Shown here in pieces: positions 10,587 through 19,324 of a DNA stretch of 34,581 nucleotides (position 1 is its first letter; each line of letters starts with the position of its first letter). Position numbers and translations under genes: made by a program. The notes beneath the pieces were generated by a model, which saw only the letters and a list, made by a program, of their open reading frames with translations, did not search any database and was not told where the DNA came from. Location of the stretch: contig CAJNDS010001103.1 in assembly GCA_905221605.1 (NCBI GenBank), forward strand, positions 1 to 34,581. The letters run 5' to 3'. The DNA comes from Symbiodinium natans. Its lineage: Eukaryota > Sar > Dinophyceae > Suessiales > Symbiodiniaceae.

Positions 10587-10646
10587 GTAAGTACTGTAGC
10601 GGTCAGTAAGCCAGTTGTCAGCACATGGCGGAAGCCCCAGTCACAG
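10587..10646 (+). other. Possible 60-bp in-frame intron upstream of the kinase-like CDS
   Basis: A consensus donor GTAAGT at 10587-10592 and acceptors ending at 10640 (CCCCAG) or 10646 (TCACAG) define a 54- or 60-base interval, both multiples of three. Because the flanking frame is phase 0 on both sides and has no stop, removal or retention would both keep the reading frame. The flanking frame upstream (true ATG at 10338, open from 10182) would add up to 104 codons of low-similarity N-terminus. Confidence 0.35.
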
Positions 10647-10649
10647 GAG

Positions 10650-12110
10650 ATGTTCACTCAGCTCCTCGAGCGCAAGCCGGAGGATTATCTAGGTTTTCTT
10701 GCCGATTTCATAGAGCAGAAACAGGAAGAAGCAGATCATGCTGAGCTGCAGAATGACATTGACTTCTCCTCGGAACCTGGCTTGGGAGAGGATGCCCTGC
10801 CAGGGTTCGCAGCCTTTCCATTACCAGATATCTCCAAGCACAACAGCATTGCCACGGAAGTGTTGCAGGCACAGCCCGAGCTCGAGCAACTTGCCAACCT
10901 CCGCACGTCCACCGGTGTGTCGTTGGCGCAGTGCATCAAGCCTGCAGTAGACTGCCCAGGCCATCCGATGGTCAAAGTGGCTGGCGCATTTGCTGGGGAC
11001 GCGGAATGTTACAGCTTGTTCCAGCAATTCTTCGACCCTCTTGTTGCTGCTCTCAGCTGCGGCACCATTTGCAACGGCGCACCCCAGCCTTCGGATGGGG
11101 ATGTCTCCAAGATCTCAGGTGCCCAAATAGACCCAACTGGCAGCTACGTTGTTTACACAGTCTTGGAGGCACGCCGGAATGTCGCAGGAATTCGCATGCC
11201 TGTTTGCTGCTCGAGGGAGGAGCGCCGGGAGGTTGAGAGGCTCTTGTCCTCCGCCCGCTTACGTGGCACATACCTCCCATTACGTGGCTCCAAGAGCGGC
11301 AAAGGAATGGCAGCATATCAGGAGGAACGGCTGCGGAAGGTTGGCATGTTGTTGACGGAGCCCGACTCCAAGTTGAAGCTGGCTGCAGGCTTCGGACGGC
11401 ACTGGCCCGATGCACGCGGGGTTTTCGTTTGCGATGCCCCGGGGGTCTTCATTTGGTGCAATGAGGAAGACCATTACCGGTTCTTCGCTCGGCAGGAGGG
11501 CTCGGAGCTCAAAGAGCTTTACGAGCGCTTGGCAAGAGCCGTGTCTTCAGTTGCGGAGGCAGCCGCCTCTGCGAAACAAGAATTCGCAGCTTCCAAGCTT
11601 GGGTGGCTGACAACGTGCCCCTCACGTGTCGGGGCGGCCTTGCGGGTGACACTCACGTTGCGGATCCCATTGCTGGCGAAGGCCGTCGATCTTCCGGCGC
11701 TCTGCGAACGCTTGCATTTACGCTGCGACTCCAGCAGCTCCGCCATCTCCGGCAATTTGTGGCAGGTCCACAGTTTAAGCAGCCTTGGAGTGTCCGAAGT
11801 GGAGTTGATGAATGAAGTGATCCAGGGCTGCAGACTCCTTGTGGGACTGGAGCAGCGCTTGGAGCAGAACACGTGCATCGATTCCATCGAGGCTCTCCCG
11901 GAAGTCGCCGACCTTGCCGGCTACCCGAGCCACTTCGCTCTTGAGAGCTATGTGACACGTTTCTTGCTTCAGGGTCAGGGTATGGTAGTTTCCCCAAAAT
12001 TGTTTTCAGCGCTTTTTGAGGTGCGTGGCTCCAAGTCAACTCCAAACAAAAAAAGTCGGTTCTTGCCTCATCTATCGCCCGTTGGAACTTTGTCTCCACG
12101 GTCCCGCTAG
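10650..12110 (+). CDS. Phosphagen (arginine/creatine) kinase-family protein, probably catalytically altered
   Basis: 486 codons from the ATG at 10650. The frame is open from 10182, and the ATG at 10338 is an alternative start. Active members transfer phosphate between ATP and a guanidino compound. Residues 1-25 (LLERKPEDYLGFLADF) loosely resemble an RIIa/DPY-30 docking helix. Residues about 77-150 match the all-helical N-domain, with GDAECYSLFQQFFDPL; about 160-412 match the catalytic domain. Family landmarks kept: DPTGSY (161-166), RGTYLPL (205-211), WPDARGVF (252-259), the IWCNEEDHYR block (268-277; catalytic Glu and Arg), Cys323 in TTCPSRVG, and Arg332. Landmarks lost: the two nucleotide-phosphate arginines after DPTG are V171 and E173, and the RGTRGEHTE loop near 357-366 has become Cys/Ser-rich without Arg or Glu. 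Residues after about 413 are outside the family. GAG|GTGCGT at 12018-12026 could be a splice donor, and the stop lies in a dispersed repeat, so the true 3' end may be spliced. I infer a pseudoenzyme or a divergent kinase. Confidence 0.75.
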   Translation: MFTQLLERKPEDYLGFLADFIEQKQEEADHAELQNDIDFSSEPGLGEDALPGFAAFPLPDISKHNSIATEVLQAQPELEQLANLRTSTGVSLAQCIKPAVDCPGHPMVKVAGAFAGDAECYSLFQQFFDPLVAALSCGTICNGAPQPSDGDVSKISGAQIDPTGSYVVYTVLEARRNVAGIRMPVCCSREERREVERLLSSARLRGTYLPLRGSKSGKGMAAYQEERLRKVGMLLTEPDSKLKLAAGFGRHWPDARGVFVCDAPGVFIWCNEEDHYRFFARQEGSELKELYERLARAVSSVAEAAASAKQEFAASKLGWLTTCPSRVGAALRVTLTLRIPLLAKAVDLPALCERLHLRCDSSSSAISGNLWQVHSLSSLGVSEVELMNEVIQGCRLLVGLEQRLEQNTCIDSIEALPEVADLAGYPSHFALESYVTRFLLQGQGMVVSPKLFSALFEVRGSKSTPNKKSRFLPHLSPVGTLSPRSR

Positions 12111-12200
12111 TCCCCGGTGGCCTCACGCAAGCTCGATGCTACGTTTTTTTTCTCTCCCGACTCCTTTCAAAGGGCACGGCCACTGTGCCACATGAACACA
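12098..12200 (+). repeat. 103-bp dispersed repeat, copy 1
   Basis: Begins ACGGTCCC and ends AACACAG, and aligns over its whole length, with scattered mismatches and tiny indels, to 13144-13246. It contains GGCAC-GGCCACT-GTGCC, a 5-bp stem with a 7-base loop. The TAG that ends the kinase-like frame lies inside it (CTAG here, CTGG in the other copy), which suggests the stop comes from the repeat and is not ancestral. Confidence 0.7.
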
Positions 12201-12289
12201 GCATGCGGGCCCGTGAACCTGACATGGGGTTTGCACACAACTTTTCATGATGCAGTCTTCTCGCTGTAGTGCGACTTGAAACCGTTTCT

Positions 12290-12404
12290 CAGGGTTGAGG
12301 GTTTTGGATGTCATGGGGGTTTGGGGTTTGAATGTTTGAGCTTTGAGGTTGTAGGGTTTCGGGACGGCATGCTTGCAGACCCTCGGTTAGTATATTTTAG
12401 GGTG
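12290..12404 (+). repeat. Degenerate telomere-like block, TTTAGGG orientation
   Basis: AGGGTTGAGGGTTTTGG, GGGGGTTTGGGGTTTG, GTAGGGTTTCGGG and, further on, ATTTTAGGG. These are decayed TTTAGGG words on the plus strand, opposite in orientation to the block at 9940-10121 and just downstream of the kinase-like gene. Confidence 0.5.
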
Positions 12405-13115
12405 AGCCAATTTTCGTGACTCCCGCATGGCTCCCTGGTTCCTGAACCGTCCACCACCACTTCCGAGTGCTTATGTAAAACACTATGCTTCACGATGCCG
12501 CGAATGCTCATGTCTGCCCACATCGGCACGGAGTGTGTTCATGCCGACTCATGCCCGCCAATTTTTTTAATGGTGCAAGCCTTCAGTCGTGCAAAATCTC
12601 CTTGCTTTCAATGTCGAGTTCGAGGTCCTCGGTCTCAAGTTCTTGTAGATCTTGCAAAGCCATTGCCTTCATTGATTGGTCTCGGTCAGTAAATAACTGC
12701 ATATATATATACATATATACATCTACTTATTCATTTGATATTTTTTGTTCATTTAATTCTACATATGTAGGTGTCAAGCCTCCTGCTGTCGCTTCTTAGA
12801 TAGAAAGGCAAGACGGCAGAGCAAGCCATGTTTATCTGACAGAGTTGTTTGGATGTGCCCATTTGGGCTTTGTCGAAGCGTGCATGCCAAACCGTAACAG
12901 CTTCGAAAGATTGTGAGGCTATCCCGCATTGGTTCAGCAACTTCATTGCATCATGCAACGATGATGGTAAGGCGCGTCGCTCTGTGCTGCACGCTTGCAT
13001 TACCTCATCCCCGCCAACACCCACCCTCCTGCCCGCTTCCTATTGTAAAGCGAGGCAGGAGGGCAGCTTACAATGTCCAGTGCCTCATGTGGAGAGGGGA
13101 GGGGAGGCGGTTTAC
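12405..13115. other. Gene-less stretch with an AT microsatellite
   Basis: No supportable gene. An (AT)n/(ATAC)n tract lies at 12700-12722. Short ORFs on both strands show no recognisable motif. Confidence 0.5.
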
Positions 13116-13274
13116 TCAGAGTCCGAAGATGGGATTTTTGCAAACGGTCCCCCTGGTCCCCTGTGTCCTCACGTAAGCTCGATGCAAGGTTGTTTTTCTC
13201 CCGACTCCTGTCAAAGGAGCACGGCCACTGTGCCGCAGAAACACAGTCAGAGTCCGATTATGGGATTTTTGCAA
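13116..13274 (+). mobile_element. 103-bp repeat copy 2 flanked by 28-bp direct repeats
   Basis: The second copy of the 103-bp repeat (13144-13246) is bordered exactly, with no spacer, by two 28-bp direct repeats at 13116-13143 and 13247-13274. Both start TCAGAGTCCGA and end ATGGGATTTTTGCAA, differing at two bases. Copy 1 lacks these flanks. The arrangement is what a small non-autonomous insertion with a duplicated target would leave, although 28 bp is long for a target-site duplication; a partial tandem duplication of a 131-bp unit is the alternative. The element encodes nothing. Confidence 0.5.
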
Positions 13275-14145
13275 TATTCTTCTGAGGCCTTCGCAGGGCC
13301 ACAGTTGGCCCAGGTAGTTGGCGAGGGGTATGGCTTTGCAGCACATGTCATTCCATCTTGAGGAGCCGAAGGACTCCACAGTCTACAATTAGACTATGGT
13401 ATACTCTGAGCCGGGATGCTGTATTTCTAAGTGGCCCGGTTGGGCACGTTCCTACTGCAATCAATGGTGTCGACATTCAAGTTCTTGCTTACAACTATGC
13501 GTGCAGGCACTCGGCATGCCCTGACTTCAAGTGATGCATGTGGCTTCAGTGCCATGGCAAATCCTAACGCAGTCAGAATGATTGGGATGGCAGTTCAATT
13601 CTTTCAAGCTCGCCACGGTCTCACAATATTTCACTCTTGCGAAGCACAGTCTCACCAACTTGTATGCGATCACACCTTCTGTCCGCAAAATTGCATTTTC
13701 CGTGCGACAGTGAGAGTTGCAGGAGAGCAGAGTGACTGAGACATGTTTGGTGTTCGGCCGCTGATGGTACTGGGGGCGGGGGGGGTGGAGGGGGGGGGAG
13801 CTTAAGCTGTGGCATCTTGTGGTATAATGTCGCATGATGTCGCATGTGTTTATCGACGGGGACCTGGTAGGCTTAAATACATGCTTCCACCCGTGTGGCC
13901 ACCATGCGTACAAAGCGATACTCGCATGAAAGTGTGTGTGGCGACTTCTGTCCTCACTGCATGTACTGGGGGAGATGTTATTCCAAACCAGGTGATGTAG
14001 GGCAGAGGATCACATATGCAGGATCGTTCCGGCGGAACCCCGCTGAAGCTATGCCACCTTACGACTAGAGAGGGCGAGGCAGGCCAGGCCAAGGACAGGA
14101 AAGCGCGAGGTTGATGCAGAAAGCTGCCAGAAATCCAAAAACGAG
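13275..14145. other. Gene-less stretch containing a G-run
   Basis: No supportable gene. The G-tract at 13772-13799 (GGGGGCGGGGGGGGTGGAGG followed by more G) could fold as a G-quadruplex on the plus strand. ORFs through it are glycine- or proline-rich artefacts. Confidence 0.5.
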
Positions 14146-14583
14146 TTGGATCCAGTTGAAGGCTTTTCCTCGACAGCTGATGGGAGGATCGAACTACCAC
14201 GAATGGGTTTATGGACGGACGTCCGACAGGAGGACGACTTCTCCAAGCGCGGGGAGCAGCTCACCATCGCAAGCCCAAGCAAAAGAGATCAAGCGAAAGC
14301 ACTGCGAAGGGTAGTCTTCGAAGTCTGCCTGCCCAAGAGCGCAAAGGGAAAATGTCCGGAACTGGACACAGGACACGGCACTCTGAGTAGCTGTTGGCAG
14401 GTGGTGGGGGACAGGCTCATGCAGAAGTTGGGAGCCTGTTGCTCAGTCCAGCAACGCCATTTCGTGTTGCAGTGCCTTGAAACAACGCAGTTAGACTTGC
14501 GAATGTTGGGGTTTTACACTCGAAAGTGCCTCTGCTATATGACGTTAGATGTTCTTGAGGCCAAGATCAGGGAGGGCATGTGA
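14146..14583 (+). CDS. Hypothetical ORF, unrecognised
   Basis: 145 open codons starting at a TTG (first in-frame ATG about 20 codons in, at RMGLWTD), ending in TGA. Composition is protein-like: charged N-terminal half (KRDQAKALRRVVFEV), cysteine-rich C-terminal half (CCSVQQRHFVLQCLE, FYTRKCLCYM). I recognise no domain. The lack of an ATG near its start suggests an exon or a gene fragment. Confidence 0.2.
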   Translation: MDPVEGFSSTADGRIELPRMGLWTDVRQEDDFSKRGEQLTIASPSKRDQAKALRRVVFEVCLPKSAKGKCPELDTGHGTLSSCWQVVGDRLMQKLGACCSVQQRHFVLQCLETTQLDLRMLGFYTRKCLCYMTLDVLEAKIREGM

Positions 14584-15714
14584 GTCGAGGCACCAGGCCT
14601 GGCGCTAGAGTGTTGCCAAGCGGAACCGTGAGAAGGCCGTGGTCTCCGCTGTATAGTAGATAAATGTTTCAATTCTCGGGCCTCGCCATGAAGCGCGTTC
14701 ACAACCAAATACGGACTGCACAAGGCATGCGTCGGCATACGTAAATCATAGCAGAGCGCGAGGCCCTTTCCTCTGCTAGCTACGCCTCAAGGCGAATTTT
14801 CTCAGATGCCCACGCACCCGACTGATCGCTCCATATCGTTCCACACGTCTCAGCCCGTCTAAGATGCTGACGAGATCAAGACTGGTGTGAAGAAGGGCTC
14901 AACATATGCTGTGCACATTCGTGCCAAGGAAAAAGGGCCTTCTGTCTTAGTCAGGAGCCTGTAGCATGACAAAGGCCACTTTGTTCTGAGGCTGCTGACT
15001 CAGTACACACACTTCATCGTCGATGCATTTGAGAGCGTCGGCGCCCCAGGAAGTATCTGTCAGGCTTGCACACTCCATCTTGAGCACAAACCGCGAGCAG
15101 ACTGTTCAACAGACCCACGCATGCAAGGCAATCTGCCCACCAAACCCCATCAAAAGCAGTCGTGATGTTGCAGTTGCAGGGCACACTCATTGTTTGTGAT
15201 TCGACAATGCACCATTGAAGCGAACACAAAGCAAGTTCGCTTCCATGTTAGCCACGAGTTCCAGAGCTTGTCGCAATGAATGCAAACACGCACAACAGAC
15301 ATGCAGACATGGGAAGAGTAGATGCCAGGTGCTGCCAAAGTATACAGGTCTAATTGCAAGAGTCCTGAGCTCAGGGTGTTTCAAGCTGTTTTGGTCCGGG
15401 CGTTGCATGGCGTTGCGATGCATTGCGTCAAATCACGAAGCGTTCAGTATGTGTCTTGTACTGAAGCCAGCCGCTTGTCCTGGCAAACCGCCGAGACTCC
15501 TGGAAATCTCGTCCTTTTTGTGCTCTACATTGCAGCTGCAGTGTGCGCAGACTGGTTTACGGCAAGCAAGCCAGACCCTTCCGTGATACGGTGAAAGAGG
15601 GCCACGTCTCGCATGGTCGCAAGCCGCGTGCGAGGTACTCTCTGGTGAAGTTGGGACTCTTGGCATTCTGGATATCTTCGGCTCTTCTCTGTTGCATGTG
15701 GAGCGCTCAGCTTC
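14584..15714. other. Gene-poor stretch with hydrophobic ORF pieces at its end
   Basis: Nothing supportable to about 15450. From 15500 on, overlapping plus-strand frames carry hydrophobic segments (NLVLFVLYIAAAVC ending at 15594; LVKLGLLAFWISSALLCC at about 15640-15695). They could be pieces of exons of a membrane protein, but no consistent splice model could be built. Confidence 0.35.
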
Positions 15715-16155
15715 ATGATGAAGGAGCCCTTGCCTGCGTTGACCAGGATTCCCCGTGCGTCCTGGACGAGTTTTGTAGATGGCCTGTCATGGGTTGCATT
15801 CATCCTGTCTCCAGGTGTTGCTGCGGATGCCGTTGTTTTCGGAAGAAGTCCTCAACAGCCACAGAGCTGCAGATGGAACAGCCCAAAAAAGTGTATAGGC
15901 TCGCGAGCTTGCATGAGTCATCGATCTCTTGAGGAAGAGCCTTCGAAGAAGAATGGCAACAAGGCCTCCAAGGCGCATGATTCACAAGATGGCAAGTCAG
16001 CTGACAACGAACAGTTTGATGCTGTCCCCGAGCATAGGCGGCTGAAAAGGGCAAGGCAGCCACGGCGCCAGCGAACGCGACCAACAAGCGCGGCCCCCAA
16101 CGGGTCCCTGATGGTCTCCGATGCGCCCGACAGAAATCCGTATAGGTCCATGTGA
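15715..16155 (+). CDS. Hypothetical ORF with one hydrophobic segment and a basic tail
   Basis: 146 codons from a double ATG at 15715. A hydrophobic segment lies around residues 23-43 (SWVAFILSPGVAADAVVFG). The second half is hydrophilic: an EEEPSKKNGNKASK stretch, then an arginine-rich tail RRLKRARQPRRQRTRP. I recognise no family. The upstream frames also contain hydrophobic pieces, so this may be the last exon of a membrane protein with a basic cytosolic tail; equally it may be a chance ORF. Confidence 0.2.
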   Translation: MMKEPLPALTRIPRASWTSFVDGLSWVAFILSPGVAADAVVFGRSPQQPQSCRWNSPKKCIGSRACMSHRSLEEEPSKKNGNKASKAHDSQDGKSADNEQFDAVPEHRRLKRARQPRRQRTRPTSAAPNGSLMVSDAPDRNPYRSM

Positions 16156-16865
16156 ATCCATGTGAGTCCGTGGCAAAGGTCCGCCCAGAGCAAGAAGAAA
16201 TGAGGTCCTGGAAGACTGCTCGCTGCAGTCATGCAGATCAGCAAGAAGCAGAGCTGCATTTCGCGCAGCTTCATCGTCGTTTTGCAGATGGCTCACTATG
16301 CTGCAGCGACAGCTGGCTGCAGTGTTGCAGCCATGGAGATGTGGCTACACAATCGCCACCGCTTCAGAAGCGGCATCGTAACTTCTTAGGCCGATCTCAC
16401 CAAACTTTGTGAACAAACCTATTCTCAAAACAAAGGCGGAGGCTCATGCGTAACTAGTCTGGTGCTTTGCCAGTATGGTCTCGGTTCCACATCTCCCACT
16501 CTTGCTTGATATTACTTATCCCGTCGTAAACCGTAGAGACGAGCTGCATCTCGCATGGCCAAGAAAGCCATTGCTTGTTGTGGAGGCGGACGAAGCCCGT
16601 CTTAAGGCCACAGGCCCCAAACCTCGCATCACCGAAGCATGCGAACAAAGCGCAGAAGAGCGAGAGAGGGAGGGAGTGGGGAAGTGATTGAAGCAAACGA
16701 AGCTCAAGCTTCTTGACTTGTTCACATGGCCCTTTTTCTCGTTCGCAGTACGGCGCCTGGAACAACGGAGCCATGCCACTATCACAGGAGTGGCTGGTGC
16801 AAGAGGAGCACAGATTCAGATGCCTCCAGGATGCTTCGTGAAGCCTGGTGCGAGTGCGTGTGCGT
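16156..16865. other. Gene-poor stretch
   Basis: No supportable gene. A complete 70-codon ATG ORF at 16475-16687 (+) ends in an E/R-rich tail made by a GAGAG run, and I would not call it a gene. Confidence 0.45.
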
Positions 16866-16982
16866 ATGGGTGTTTGTGTGTGTGTGTGTGAGAGAGCGTA
16901 TGTGTGTGTACGTATGTACGTGTGTGTACGTGTGTGTACGTGTGTGTACGTGTGTGTACGTGTGTGTGTGTGTTTATGTGTG
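16866..16982. repeat. (TG)n and TGTGTGTACG microsatellite
   Basis: A TG tract interrupted by AGAGAG, then about six units of CGTGTGTGTA (10 bp), then TG again. It marks the start of the TG-rich subtelomere-like region. Confidence 0.85.
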
Positions 16983-17236
16983 TGCTTGTTCTTGGTTAGT
17001 TGGTTGGATTGGGCTGGTCGATAGCCGGAAGTTGGTGACTAGGGATACGAATCGTTAACCGCCGATCATCCCATTTATCCGGCACGAAAGGCAGCCCAGC
17101 TGGCCCTGTGTGCGTAACCACTCGTACAACTGGATTGTGGGAGATTGGTGGGGCCGGGCCTCGCGGTTGACCGTGTTGGAGTGCCTTCCAGCGACCTGGG
17201 GACGGTTAGTGTGCACCTCTTTCTTGGCAGTGCCCT

Positions 17237-17368
17237 TTGGGGAAGGAGCCCATGGCAAGCCTTTTTGGTGAGCCCTCTGGGATGACTTCCATGGCCCGTC
17301 CAGATCGAGAGCGCCCGAACGGGCCGGACACACGACCCAGAACCAGCGAGGTTGTGCGAGACTTCATG
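17237..17368 (+). CDS. Possible isolated exon
   Basis: An open stretch (GKEPMASLFGEPSGMTSMAR..., then TSEVVRDFM) that ends exactly at a strong donor-like site, TTCATG|GTGAGT at 17369. Composition is hydrophilic and protein-like, unlike the TG-rich repeat reading that follows in the same frame. No domain or partner exon is recognised. Confidence 0.2.
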
Positions 17369-17434
17369 GTGAGTGAGCTTGGTCCGCCCTTCGACGTATC
17401 CTGGTCCTGCTGCTGCTGTCACCATGGGCCCGGT

Positions 17435-17729
17435 GGTTTTCGGGGGTGGTGTGGTCTTGTGTGGTGTGACAAGTGTGGTGTATGCGTGGCACGGTGTATG
17501 CATGGAGTGGTGTTTGCGCGTTGTCGCAATTTACTATGTGTTGTGTTCCGCAGTGGTGATGTGCAGTGTGTGTGTGGTGTGCATGGTGTGGTGCGTTGTT
17601 GGGCATGTGTGTGGTGTGTGTATGGGGTGCGGTGTGATGTGAAGCATGTACGATGCATGCGTGGCCTGGTGCATGTGTGATGTAATTGTACGTGGTGCAG
17701 GTCGAACATGCACGAGTGATTACCATGTA
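17435..17729. repeat. GTGTGGTG/GTGCATG degenerate minisatellite, block 1
   Basis: GTG-rich words (GTGTGGTGT, GTGCATGGTG, GTATGCGTGG) for about 300 bases. It is open in several frames on both strands because stops are rare in it (V/C/W-rich on one strand, H/T-rich on the other). It is followed directly by the AGCAACGATGC repeat, the same order seen again at 18412-19324. Confidence 0.7.
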
Positions 17730-18411
17730 TCTGTCCATACATGAACCCCTTCTAGCAACGATGCAGAACCGTTAGTTAAGTTGAACAGCACGGTATATAC
17801 GGTCCTCTTCCTTTCTCGAACGTGCGCGCAGTAATAGATTTGTCCACGCATGAAACTCCTCTAGCAGCGATGCAAAACCAGTTAGACACACAAAACCATA
17901 AATATAACAGCCAAGTATGGAACGCATCTAGCAACGATGCAAAAAACCATTCAGAAGCGTAAAATCACAAACATAGCAGCAAAGTATTTACGATCCTCTT
18001 CCTTTCTCGAACGTGCAACCATATATCTGGCCAGATACGAAACCTATCCAGCTACGATACAAAACCATTTGGACACATAAGACCACACATATAACAGCAA
18101 AGGATTTTACCGTCCTCTTCCTTTCTCGAACGTGCATGATCAGTTCTCAAGGATTTGTCCATACATGCAACCCATCAAGCAACGATACACAACCGCTTAC
18201 TTAGACGCATCGAACCACAAATAGGACTGCCATAATTATACGCATGAAACCGCAAAGGTGACAGCGAAGTATTTGCAAGCCTCGTTCCTTTTTGCATGCT
18301 TGCCTATATATCTGTCCAGATATGAAGCCTATCTAGCAACAATGCAAAGCCATATGTTGCATGTGTATTTATATGTGCGTTGGTTGTGGCGAATGCGCGG
18401 TGTGGTGTATG
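17730..18411. repeat. Degenerate subtelomere-like repeat, about 5 units
   Basis: Units of roughly 100-140 bp share ordered landmarks: a GTCCATACATGAA/GTCCAGATATGAA word, CTAGCAACGATGCAAAACC, an A/C-rich ACACATAAAACCACA part, ATAACAGCAAAGTATTT, and TCCTCTTCCTTTCTCGAACG. Landmarks recur near 17733, 17855, 17930, 18030, 18165 and 18315. The last unit (about 18269-18411) is the one duplicated at 19192-19324. No coding content. Confidence 0.7.
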
Positions 18412-19190
18412 CGTGTGTTTACAGTGTAAGTATATGTGGTGTGGTGAATGCGGGAATGCATGTTTCGGTGTTTTGCAGGGTGCGGGGTATGCTTGGTGTG
18501 ATGTTTTGCGGTGTGCAGTGTACGCATTGTGCGGCGTACACGTGGTGCCCTGCATGCATGGCGCGCTGTATGCGTGGTAGGGTGAGTGTGTTGTGTAGTG
18601 TGCGCGTGGTGCGCTGGAGCGGTGTATTGTATGTGTTGCGCAGTGTGCGTGTGCAGACGTGTGCGGTGTATGTATTTGTTGTTTGCAACCGGTGTATGCG
18701 TGGTTTGGGATTTTATGCACGGTGTGGTGCATAGCGGCATAGCGGATGCGTGGCGCGTGCGTGGCGAGGGTGATGCCGTTGTGAAGAGCACGCGTGCTGC
18801 TGTGTGGCTGTGTGTCGGGTGCGGTGCATGCGTTGTGCAGCGCGCACGCGGTTCAGTGCAGGTTGTAGGGTGCATGGTAGGGTGCATGCGCTGTGTGGTG
18901 CATGATGGTGTATGCGTGATGCAGTGTATGTGTGGTGTATGTGTGGTGTATGTGTGGTGTATGTGTGGTGTATGAGTGGCGTATGTGTGGTGTATGTGTG
19001 GTGGTGTATGTGTGGTGGTGTATGTGTTGTGGTGTATGTGTGGCGGTGTATGTGTGGTGTATGTGTGGTGGTGTATGTGTGGTGTATGTGTGGTGGTGTA
19101 TGTGTGGTGTTGTATGTGTGGTGGTGTATGTGTGGTGGTGTATGTGTGGTGGTGTATGTGTGGTGTTGTGGTATGTGTGGTTTAGTTTAA
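18412..19190. repeat. GTATGTGTGGTG minisatellite, block 2
   Basis: Irregular GTG-rich sequence becoming a regular 9-12-bp array from about 18925 (units GTATGTGTG, GTGTATGTGTGGTG). The Y-V-W-C-M-C-G and H-T-T-P-H-I ORFs reading through it are repeat translations. Confidence 0.9.
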
Positions 19191-19324
19191 CGAAGTATTT
19201 GTTTGCGAGCCTCGTTCTTTTTTGCATGCTTGCCATATATCTGTCCAGATATGAAGCCCATCTATTGCATGTGTATTTATATGTGCGTTGGTTGTGGCGA
19301 ATGCACGGTGTGGTGTATGCGTGG
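19191..19324. repeat. Second copy of the last subtelomere-like unit
   Basis: Near-identical to 18269-18411: AAGTATTTG, GAGCCTCGTTC, TTTTTGCATGCTTGCC, ATATCTGTCCAGATATGAAGCC, TATTTATATGTGCGTTGGTTG, GGTGTGGTGTATGCGTGG. It lacks an internal segment of about 20 bases around the AGCAACAATGC word, and runs straight into the TTTAGGG array. Confidence 0.85.

Noticed and set aside
10182-10649. Treating the kinase-like CDS as starting at 10182
   Set aside because: The frame opens with GTG, not ATG, and the extra N-terminus has low-quality composition and crosses a likely intron.
17730-18411. Cluster of tRNA-like genes suggested by recurring AGCAACGATGC/TCGAACG words
   Set aside because: No acceptor stem, anticodon arm or T-arm consensus can be folded; TCGAACG falls at a fixed position in a degenerate repeat.
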